From RUG626 sp964411785 (GTDB taxonomy: Bacteria > Bacillota > Clostridia > Oscillospirales > Oscillospiraceae), in the NCBI GenBank assembly GCA_964411785.1, contig CAYPMJ010000026.1:1-18946 (forward strand): DNA of 18,946 nt, read 5' to 3'. A program made the position numbers and the translations under genes. Positions 13,073-18,946 of this stretch are shown one piece after another (the stretch's first letter is position 1; the number at the start of each line of letters is the position of its first letter). The notes under the pieces are model-generated. The model had not been told where the DNA came from. It did no database searches and saw nothing but the letters and a program-made list of their open reading frames with translations.

Positions 13073-14908
13073 ATGAACACAGCAAAACGTGACAACAAAA
13101 GGCCTGCCTACGGTATGGCGTCCAACTGCGCATTTATGGTCAGACGGGCGTGGCGGAGCAGCAGGAGCGTGCTGGTGATTGCCCTGGGCCTTATTATCTG
13201 CGGCGTGGCGGCAAGCCTGCTGGAGCTGTTTGTGCTCCCGGCGATTCTTAAGACGGTGGCAAGGGGCGCAAGTCCGGCAGATCTCGTACGGATGATTGCC
13301 TGGTTCGCTCTGGGAATGGTCGCTGTACACAGTCTTCAGCGCTATCTGAACGAAAACGCTCTCTTCGGGCGCATCAATGTCCGCGCCGCGCTGCTTCTTG
13401 ATATGCATCTGGATGTGTGCAGGACGTCATACCCTCACATTGAGGACCCGGACTACCTGGATAAGATGGAGAAGGCCATGCACTGCCTGTCCAGCAATAA
13501 TCAGGCCGGAGAGCTCATCTGGAAAACCATGACGGATCTGCTCACAAATACGGTAAGCTTCGTGCTCTACCTGCTGCTTCTGGTGCAGACGGGACCCTGG
13601 GCAGCGGCACTGTGTGCGGCGCTGACCGCTCTGAGCTACTTTGCGGGGGAACACCTGAGGGCGTGGAGATATCGCCACAGGGAGGAGGAGAGCGCACTGG
13701 AGCACAAGCTCTACTACATCACCGGCCGCAGCAAGGATACAGGTCTTGCCAAGGATGTCCGTATTTTTGGAATGGGTTCCTGGCTCAACGAGCTCTATAA
13801 CAAGTACTCCAGACTTGTGAGAGATTTCAACGCCAGGAGCCAGCGGCGCTGCCTTGGCGCGGATATGCTGGAGGTTGTGCTGGCATTTCTGCGCAACGGC
13901 GCAGCCTATGCGCTGCTTATCGCCATGGCCATGCGCGGCCGGCTGACACCGGCTGAATTTGTACTTTACTTCACTGCTGTAAGCGGCTTCTCAGGCTGGA
14001 TCACGGGCATCTTCTCGGGACTTGGCGTCCTCCACAGACAGAGCCTGGATCTGTCCACATTGCGTGAGTTCATGGATTATGAGGAGCTTTTCAGGTTCGA
14101 GGACGGAGTGCCGCTGCCGGTAAGGCCCGGACACCTGTACCAGCTTGAGCTGCGGGACGTGAGCTTCCGCTACCCGGGGGCGGAAAGTGACACCCTGTCG
14201 CACGTCAACCTGAAAATACATCCCGGCGAGAAGCTGGCGGTGGTGGGCAGAAACGGTGTGGGCAAGACCACGCTCATCAAGCTGCTGTGCGGCCTGTATG
14301 ACCCAACTGAGGGACAGGTCCTGCTGGACGGACAGGATATCCGGCAGTATGACCGCCGGGATTACTACAGACACTTTACAGCGCTGTTCCAGCACTTTTC
14401 CCTGCTTGCGGGTACGATGGCGGAGAACATAGCCCAGACTGACGAAACCAGGGTGGATTCCGACCGCATGTGGGAATGCGCGGAGCGCGCCGGGATTGCG
14501 GAAAAGCTGCGATTGCTGCCCGCGGGGGAGAAAACTCACCTGGGCAGGACGGTGTACCTGGACGGCGTGGAGCTCTCCGGCGGGGAGCTGCAGAGGCTGA
14601 TGCTGGCGAGGGCACTCTACAAGGACGCTCCGGTGGTGATACTTGACGAGCCCACCGCAGCGCTGGACCCGATCGCCGAGAGCGACCTCTACAGGAAATA
14701 CAGTGACCTGACAGGCAACAGGACAAGCGTGTACATCTCCCACAGGCTGGCCTCCACACAGTTCTGTGACCGGGTGCTGCTGATAGAGGGAGGGGGTATC
14801 GCCGAGGAGGGTACACACGAGGAGCTTCTGGAGCGCGGGGGACGGTACGCCTATCTGTTTAATCTGCAAAGCAAATACTACAGGGAAGGGGCGCTGGAAA
14901 ATGAATAA
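13073..14908 (+). CDS. ABC exporter half-transporter, subunit 1 of a tandem pair
   Basis: About 611 residues: six-helix membrane domain (about 25-330) and ATPase. Motifs are Walker A GRNGVGKTT (about 393), Q-loop LFQHFS, signature LSGGELQR (about 500), Walker B VVILDEPTAALD (about 523) and the switch His in ISHRLAS. ATG 13073 is chosen because GAGGTGAG (13061-13068) precedes it and it lies after the terminator; the frame is open back to 12983 but that start would precede the terminator. It overlaps the next ABC gene by 8 nt. Two linked half-transporters in Firmicutes usually form heterodimeric exporters. Both subunits keep the Walker B Glu and switch His, so neither site looks degenerate. No peptidase C39 domain is present. 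The substrate is unknown. Confidence 0.93.
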   Translation: MNTAKRDNKRPAYGMASNCAFMVRRAWRSSRSVLVIALGLIICGVAASLLELFVLPAILKTVARGASPADLVRMIAWFALGMVAVHSLQRYLNENALFGRINVRAALLLDMHLDVCRTSYPHIEDPDYLDKMEKAMHCLSSNNQAGELIWKTMTDLLTNTVSFVLYLLLLVQTGPWAAALCAALTALSYFAGEHLRAWRYRHREEESALEHKLYYITGRSKDTGLAKDVRIFGMGSWLNELYNKYSRLVRDFNARSQRRCLGADMLEVVLAFLRNGAAYALLIAMAMRGRLTPAEFVLYFTAVSGFSGWITGIFSGLGVLHRQSLDLSTLREFMDYEELFRFEDGVPLPVRPGHLYQLELRDVSFRYPGAESDTLSHVNLKIHPGEKLAVVGRNGVGKTTLIKLLCGLYDPTEGQVLLDGQDIRQYDRRDYYRHFTALFQHFSLLAGTMAENIAQTDETRVDSDRMWECAERAGIAEKLRLLPAGEKTHLGRTVYLDGVELSGGELQRLMLARALYKDAPVVILDEPTAALDPIAESDLYRKYSDLTGNRTSVYISHRLASTQFCDRVLLIEGGGIAEEGTHEELLERGGRYAYLFNLQSKYYREGALENE

Positions 14909-16793
14909 TCAGAAGAGCGCACGCATGCCCTTCGGAAAGGCAATGGCATATAGCCGACGTGGTTTCCTTATATGGTGGAGGGCAGAGCCGGGAATGTTTA
15001 TTTCGGCCCTGGTTGGTGAGGCGGTGCCCGCACTGGCGCCGTACCTGCCGTTATATTTTACAGCCAGACTGGTGGACGCCATCGCCGGAGGCGGGGACGC
15101 AGAGAGAGTGTGGCGCATGCTGGCTGCCATGCTGATATTCACGGCCGTCATGGGAGCTTTGCAGGCCGCGGCAGTCTGCTGGAACAGTACCCTGGACGCA
15201 AGCCTCTCATTCTCCCTGCGCCGCATTTTCATCGAAAAGATGCTGACAATGGACTTCTGCGATGTGGACGACCCCAAGACACAGGAACTGCTGTCCAGGA
15301 TCGAGCAGACCGACAGCTGGAACGGCGGCGGACTCAGGGAATTGTACTCCTCCTTTCGAAAGGCCGTGAAGGCGGTGTTCCGCATCATCGGCGCCGTGGC
15401 GCTGTCGGTGAGCCTGTTCACGCTGCCGGTGCCAAAAGGGAGCGCACTGGCCTGGATGAACCATCCGTTATGCTTTGTGGGAATGGCGGTGCTGATGGCC
15501 CTGTCGGTGGCTGGGGTCTCTGCGCTGGCCAACGGGGCAAATTCCTATTGGAGCAGGTATGACGGGACAGCCGGCAACAGGCTGTTTTCCTTCCTGTTCT
15601 GCAGCGCCATAGACGAGACTCACCGGGGAACCGACATCCGCATATATTCCCAGGATAACTATTTTGAGAACCGGGGCAAAGAGGAGACAAACACCGGCAG
15701 CGCAAGCTGCTTCGGACCTCGTTCCCCCATTGGCAGGGCGGCCAGGGGGCCGATGGGGGGCATGGCAGCGGGCTCAGCGGCAGTGTCCAGAGCATTTACC
15801 GGCGTCATCTACCTTTTTGCGGGACTTAAGGCCCTGGGCGGGGCTTTCCAGGCAGGGGCGATTACGCAGTACGTGGGTGCGCTGACAGGGCTGGCAAACG
15901 GTATCACGGAGCTTCTTGGGACGGTGGGATATCTGCGGGTCAATGCCAAGTTCCTGGAGCCTGTCTACCAGTTCCTCGATATACCGAACAGCATGTACCA
16001 GGGCAGCCTGACCACTGAGAAGCGCTCGGACCGGAATTATGAGCTGGAATTTCGTGATGTGTCCTTTAAATACCCCGGCACAGATACATGGGCACTGCGC
16101 CATGTGTCCATGAAGTTCAGTGTGGGGAAGCGGCTGGCAGTGGTGGGGGAGAATGGCTCCGGCAAGACCACATTCATAAAGCTGCTCTGCCGCCTCTATG
16201 ACCCCACTGAGGGTGAAATTCTGCTCAACGGGATCGATATCCGCAAGTACCGCTATGATGACTATCTGGCGCTCTTCTCCGTTGTTTTTCAGGATTTCAG
16301 ACTGCTGGCCCAGCCCCTGGGCGCGAACGTTGCCGCAGCGGAGACGTATGACAGAGACAGGGCTGCACTGTGTCTTGAGAAGGCCGGCTTTGGGGAACGC
16401 CTGTACAAGCTGCCCAGGGGCCTGGACACTTGCCTTTATCGGGACTTTGAGGATGATGGCGTGGAGATATCCGGAGGCGAGGCGCAGAAAATCGCCCTGG
16501 CGAGGGTACTCTACAGGGACGCGCCATTTATCGTCCTCGACGAGCCCACCGCAGCGCTGGACCCGGAGGCGGAGGCCGAGGTCTACTCAAGATTTAACGA
16601 GATCATAGGGGATAAAACCGCCATATACATAAGTCACAGGCTCTCCTCATGCCGCTTCTGTGACGAGATCGCTGTCTTCGACGGGGGACGGGTGGTCCAG
16701 CAGGGTGAGCATGACAGACTCGTGGAGCGCCCCGGCAAGTACCAGACGCTGTGGGAGGCCCAGGCGCAGTATTACAGAAAAAAACAGGAGTAA
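14901..16793 (+). CDS. ABC exporter half-transporter, subunit 2 of a tandem pair
   Basis: A 630-residue TMD-NBD protein. The membrane domain spans about 30-360, with a Gly/Ala-rich loop (AARGPMGGMAAGSAA, about 283-297) before the last helices. ATPase motifs are Walker A GENGSGKTT (about 416), Q-loop VFQDFR, signature ISGGEAQK (about 522), Walker B FIVLDEPTAALD (about 542-553) and the switch His in ISHRLSS. Its ATG at 14901 is inside the last codons of subunit 1 (8-nt overlap), so equimolar translation is expected. The paired subunits are similar through the ATPase domain but differ in the membrane domain, as in heterodimeric exporters. The gene ends 29 nt before the convergent phosphoesterase gene with no obvious terminator between them. 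Confidence 0.94.
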   Translation: MNNQKSARMPFGKAMAYSRRGFLIWWRAEPGMFISALVGEAVPALAPYLPLYFTARLVDAIAGGGDAERVWRMLAAMLIFTAVMGALQAAAVCWNSTLDASLSFSLRRIFIEKMLTMDFCDVDDPKTQELLSRIEQTDSWNGGGLRELYSSFRKAVKAVFRIIGAVALSVSLFTLPVPKGSALAWMNHPLCFVGMAVLMALSVAGVSALANGANSYWSRYDGTAGNRLFSFLFCSAIDETHRGTDIRIYSQDNYFENRGKEETNTGSASCFGPRSPIGRAARGPMGGMAAGSAAVSRAFTGVIYLFAGLKALGGAFQAGAITQYVGALTGLANGITELLGTVGYLRVNAKFLEPVYQFLDIPNSMYQGSLTTEKRSDRNYELEFRDVSFKYPGTDTWALRHVSMKFSVGKRLAVVGENGSGKTTFIKLLCRLYDPTEGEILLNGIDIRKYRYDDYLALFSVVFQDFRLLAQPLGANVAAAETYDRDRAALCLEKAGFGERLYKLPRGLDTCLYRDFEDDGVEISGGEAQKIALARVLYRDAPFIVLDEPTAALDPEAEAEVYSRFNEIIGDKTAIYISHRLSSCRFCDEIAVFDGGRVVQQGEHDRLVERPGKYQTLWEAQAQYYRKKQE

Positions 16794-16822
16794 ACGCAAG
16801 GTCAGAGCGGCGGTGTCAGATA

Positions 16823-17443
16823 TTATTCGCAATGCGCAATACCGTCCTCCGCCCTCTTTGCGCCTTCCCATACCTTCCGGGCCTTCCAGACCTCGTTGAA
16901 GAATATCCACTCATCAAGAACCGCCGGCTTCCCCCAGCGGCCGGAGGTATATACTCCAACCTCGGCGCAGACATTCAGAACGTTTGGCCGGGCGCAGAAC
17001 TCCACCCAGTCGTCGCGCCGGGGAGGCTGGCCGTGGAGGTGTCCATGGAGCATAAAGACCTCCTGGTCCCGGACATACAGGTCTGGGCGGGGGTAATGGG
17101 ACAGGACGGCGCGTCGGGGGCCATCCTGAAACTGGGCGCTGTCGCAGATGTCTTCGAAAACCTGGGCAATAAGGCTGGGGTCGGCCTTGGGGAGCCAGTG
17201 CTCCTCGTGGTTGCCCCGCACCAGCACAATGTGGGGAGCAGCGGCGTGGAGACGCTTAAGCAGGGCAGGAGAGAAGCTGTATGCGAAGAGGTCACCCACC
17301 AGACAGAGATCGTCACTGTCTGAGAGGCGGGCTTGAAGATTCTCCAGGATCGTATTGTCGTGCTCCTCTACGGAAGAAAAGCCACGGAGCTCTGCCATGG
17401 CGCTGTGGTGCAGATGGAGGTCCGCGATGTAAAATACAGACAT
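16823..17443 (-). CDS. Calcineurin-like metallophosphoesterase
   Basis: A 206-residue cytoplasmic enzyme carrying the full set of metal-binding blocks: D-x-H (ADLHLHH, D8/H10), GDLF (50-53), GNHEE (77-81), His116 (LSHYP) and GHLH (134-137). It would hydrolyse a phosphomonoester or diester bound at a two-metal centre; the substrate cannot be told from sequence. The family of short stand-alone phosphoesterases with LSHYP and HGHLHG is common in Clostridia and phages. Its ATG (17443-17441) shares one base with the stop of the 65-residue gene upstream (TGATG), so it is translationally coupled and is the last gene of a three-gene operon. Confidence 0.93.
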   Translation of the reverse strand: MSVFYIADLHLHHSAMAELRGFSSVEEHDNTILENLQARLSDSDDLCLVGDLFAYSFSPALLKRLHAAAPHIVLVRGNHEEHWLPKADPSLIAQVFEDICDSAQFQDGPRRAVLSHYPRPDLYVRDQEVFMLHGHLHGQPPRRDDWVEFCARPNVLNVCAEVGVYTSGRWGKPAVLDEWIFFNEVWKARKVWEGAKRAEDGIAHCE

Positions 17444-17640
17444 CAGCTTCTGCCCTCCTTACTCCCCTCGCCTCCTGCGGCCAGTGCCCGCAGGGGGTCC
17501 ATGACAGCGGCCATGCGGTAGATAAGGGTGACACGTGGGTCGGAAATTTCCCGCAGACCCATCATGTCGTACATCTCCTCGTGTATGCGGTCCAGCTCCT
17601 CAAGCTGGGCCGCAAGCAGTTTGCGTTGAGCGTCGGTCAT
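17443..17640 (-). CDS. Small 65-residue helical protein, unknown
   Basis: The protein begins MTDAQRKLLAAQLEELDRIH and is predicted to be largely alpha-helical with a coiled-coil-like N-terminal half, then a short linker and an Ala/Gly-rich tail. ATG 17640 is chosen for the AAAGGAGAA site 6-7 nt upstream; an in-frame ATG at 17679 overlaps the end of the preceding gene and has no site. There are no membrane segments or cysteines. The stop overlaps the phosphoesterase start (TGATG), indicating a functional or dosage link with that enzyme. I do not recognise the family. Confidence 0.7.
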   Translation of the reverse strand: MTDAQRKLLAAQLEELDRIHEEMYDMMGLREISDPRVTLIYRMAAVMDPLRALAAGGEGSKEGRS

Positions 17641-17675
17641 AGTCGATTCTCCTTTCTGGTGTTCGGTGTAGGGGA

Positions 17676-18359
17676 TCATGATTCCTCATCCCAGTCATCT
17701 TCACGGTTCCTGCGGCCTGACCTGCCCCGGCCACGAAGGCCAGCCCAGATGAACAGCAGCAGCCCAAGGACGATGCAGCCAAGGCCGCCCAGCAGTGCCA
17801 GGAGGGTTGTACTGGCATACATGGCGCGCCTTTGAATAAGGGTGAAGAGAAAACAGAAGAGAAAAAATACTCCCGGGACCACGGACATCCCAAGGCCAAA
17901 GCCCATGAGAAAGCGGTTTGGACGGCAGCGTCTGCTCCCGGCGCTGCTTTCAAGGTACCGGAGAGCGTCAGCCTGTCTGCGCAAGACACCCCTCAGGGAC
18001 CGCTGCTCCCGGGACATGCTGCTTATCCTCCGGGAAAGCTCATTTACCTCCTGCCTCAGCCGAAGCTCCTCCTGGGAAGACTCCTGGGAAGACTCCTGGG
18101 AAGCCTTCTGGGGAGCCTCCTGGTTAGCTCCCTGGTTAGTCTCCCGAGCTGCAGTGCCCTTTTCAGCCTGGACTTCCTCTCCTTTTTTGTCCTCCGTCTG
18201 CGGATCTGTGACCTGGCTTATCTGGTTCAGCAGCTGATCCAGCAGCTGATCCAGTTCAAAGCGATTCTGCATAAGGGGGACCACCTCTTCGTCCAACAGT
18301 TTTTCCTCAAGTGTCTGAATGGTGCCTGTGATCTCCGCAGGCTGAGATGTGACGCTCAT
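17676..18359 (-). CDS. Coiled-coil, two-TM membrane protein, unknown function
   Basis: A 227-residue protein starting at ATG 18359 after TAGGAGG. Residues about 10-50 form a Leu/Gln-rich helix with LLDQLLDQLL; about 55-95 is an acidic, Gln/Ser/Glu-rich spacer with repeated QESS units; about 96-140 is a charged coiled coil (LRLRQEVNELSRRISSMSREQ). Two transmembrane helices follow (about 152-176 and 184-207), and the protein ends in a basic then acidic tail (RGRGRSGRRNREDDWDEES). Both ends would face the cytoplasm. The spacer and the LDQL stretch are encoded by short tandem DNA repeats. It heads the operon with the 65-residue protein and the phosphoesterase. A scaffold or septum/envelope role is conceivable but unsupported. 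Confidence 0.82.
   Translation of the reverse strand: MSVTSQPAEITGTIQTLEEKLLDEEVVPLMQNRFELDQLLDQLLNQISQVTDPQTEDKKGEEVQAEKGTAARETNQGANQEAPQKASQESSQESSQEELRLRQEVNELSRRISSMSREQRSLRGVLRRQADALRYLESSAGSRRCRPNRFLMGFGLGMSVVPGVFFLFCFLFTLIQRRAMYASTTLLALLGGLGCIVLGLLLFIWAGLRGRGRSGRRNREDDWDEES
18069..18104. repeat. Three 12-bp tandem repeats inside the coiled-coil gene
   Basis: CTCCTGGGAAGA occurs three times in a row (18069-18080, 18081-18092, 18093-18104, the last with one change), encoding the Gln-Glu-Ser-Ser repeats on the minus strand. A second in-frame 12-bp unit, CAGCAGCTGATC, is doubled at 18228-18251. Copy number could vary by slippage without breaking the frame. Confidence 0.85.
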
Positions 18360-18372
18360 ATTTGGACCTCCT

Positions 18373-18402
18373 ATTTTATTTGACGCCGCTCACGGCAGTC
18401 AA
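18373..18402 (-). promoter_or_regulatory. Possible promoter for the coiled-coil/phosphoesterase operon
   Basis: On the minus strand TTGACT (18397-18402) and TAAAAT (18373-18378) are 18 bp apart. The expected transcription start (about 18366) would fall inside or after the AGGAGG (18367-18372), leaving almost no leader. The match may therefore be fortuitous, or the start may be unusually close. Confidence 0.3.
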
Positions 18403-18452
18403 CGCCATGCCGTGGGGCAGAGTCATTGCTTTGGTGCAGACAGCAGCCGACA

Positions 18453-18537
18453 GTGCCGCATGCGGCACGGACATTTACTCAATTTTGTCTAACCATTCAG
18501 GGCCGGTCTGGCCGGGAGCCTTCTGAGACTCCCGGGC
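18453..18537. other. Intergenic palindrome and hairpin
   Basis: In the ~270-nt gap between the NlpC/P60 gene end and the coiled-coil gene start I see no gene. GTGCCGCATGCGGCAC (18453-18468) is a perfect 16-bp palindrome about 95 nt upstream of the coiled-coil gene and could be an operator. GCCGGGAG (18511-18518) and CTCCCGG (18529-18535) form a stem with a 10-nt loop, without a T-run, that might end the NlpC/P60 transcript. Confidence 0.35.
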
Positions 18538-18631
18538 AGGCCGCTCCGACAGGGACATCCTTTGCAGGCCATAACTTTTTCATGAAAGCGGCATTTCAAT
18601 GTCCCCGGGAATGTTGTGACATCTTTTCGCT

Positions 18632-18946
18632 TTAAAAGCCGGCATAGCGGTAGCAGCCATAGCCGCTGACGCTGGACAGAGGCAGCTCACGGTACACGAC
18701 CCGGCTGTAATCGGCATTGGCTTCAATGACTGCGTAATATCCACTGGAGGTTTTGCCGATGAAAAGCATCGTGTGTCCGTCTTTCAGAAACACATCGCCC
18801 GGCAGCATCTGACTGCGGCTGATCTTCTTGAACTGTGAGGATCTGAGCATCGTGGTAGTATTCAGGCTGCTTGCATCAAGTGCGCCTCCGCAGCCTGCGT
18901 TCAGGGCAGTGCACACCAGGTAGCTGCAGTCGATACCTTTGGCAGT
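18632..18946 (-). CDS. NlpC/P60-type peptidoglycan hydrolase, C-terminal part (partial)
   Basis: The reading frame enters from the right edge of the window and stops at 18632; about 104 residues are visible. It begins TAKGIDCSYLVCTALNAG, where the DCSxLV motif carries the catalytic Cys of NlpC/P60 cysteine peptidases. The segment LPGDVFLKDGHTMLFIGK supplies the catalytic His and VIEAN the third-residue region. These enzymes cut peptide cross-links in peptidoglycan, usually D-Glu-to-diamino-acid bonds, outside the membrane. The N-terminus, including any signal peptide or SH3 domains, lies outside the window. The GTG at 18916 is internal and not the real start. Confidence 0.8.
   Translation of the reverse strand, partial: TAKGIDCSYLVCTALNAGCGGALDASSLNTTTMLRSSQFKKISRSQMLPGDVFLKDGHTMLFIGKTSSGYYAVIEANADYSRVVYRELPLSSVSGYGCYRYAGF

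Noticed and set aside
13991..14869. Long open frame antisense to ABC subunit 1
   Set aside because: Composition typical of the shadow of a GC-rich gene; no domain, and the sense frame carries every ABC motif.
11467..16793. Classical agr or bacteriocin locus
   Set aside because: No AgrB, no AgrD-type peptide, no double-glycine precursor and no C39 peptidase domain on either exporter.
18060..18260. CRISPR-like repeats
   Set aside because: Repeats are 12-bp units directly adjoining, without spacers, and encode low-complexity protein in frame.

Overview
The window looks like chromosomal DNA of a Gram-positive anaerobe of the class Clostridia (Bacillota), probably a gut Lachnospiraceae or Oscillospiraceae relative. 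The support is an ECF sigma factor paired with a DUF4367-type anti-sigma protein, a D-Ala-D-Ala carboxypeptidase, a ComEA-type protein, LytTR/GHKL regulation, strong AGGAGG ribosome sites and sigma-A type promoters. The assignment rests on gene families only. The first ~3.4 kb is visibly more AT-rich in codon use than the GC-rich remainder. No phage, CRISPR array or intact insertion sequence is present.

Region 1 (1-3500) is a rearranged envelope-signalling locus. It holds a lipoprotein, then an ECF sigma factor, its membrane anti-sigma factor and a small secreted protein. Two short repeats show that the locus is a diverged partial tandem duplication. Bases 1-55 repeat the start of the sigma gene exactly, and 1243-1297 (end of the lipoprotein gene) recur at 3441-3495. 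One copy kept the lipoprotein and lost sigma; the other kept sigma/anti-sigma and retains only 13 codons of lipoprotein. Because the first repeat is exactly 55 nt and begins at base 1, an assembly-edge artefact must be excluded.

Region 2 (3437-8334, minus strand) holds an ABC half-exporter with its own promoter and a hexaproline start, a tRNA-Leu(UAG) with promoter and terminator, and a comEA-like / response regulator / histidine kinase operon. Region 3 (8376-10799, plus) is a DacF-like carboxypeptidase with its own promoter followed by an unrecognised membrane-anchored protein. Region 4 (10899-11466) is a YefM/YoeB-like toxin-antitoxin pair whose toxin appears to lack the catalytic His-Tyr.

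Region 5 (11463-16793, plus) is a compact unit: LytTR response regulator, a soluble AgrC-like GHKL kinase with no membrane sensor, an intrinsic terminator in an 86-nt leader with a possible alternative pairing, then two overlapping ABC half-exporter genes that probably form a heterodimer. No exported precursor peptide is evident apart from a speculative short ORF in front of the regulator. Region 6 (16823-18359, minus) is an operon of a coiled-coil two-TM protein, a 65-residue protein and a calcineurin-like phosphoesterase. The window ends inside an NlpC/P60 peptidase gene. Many of these genes concern the cell envelope: sigma/anti-sigma, carboxypeptidase, NlpC/P60, exporters and sensor kinases.
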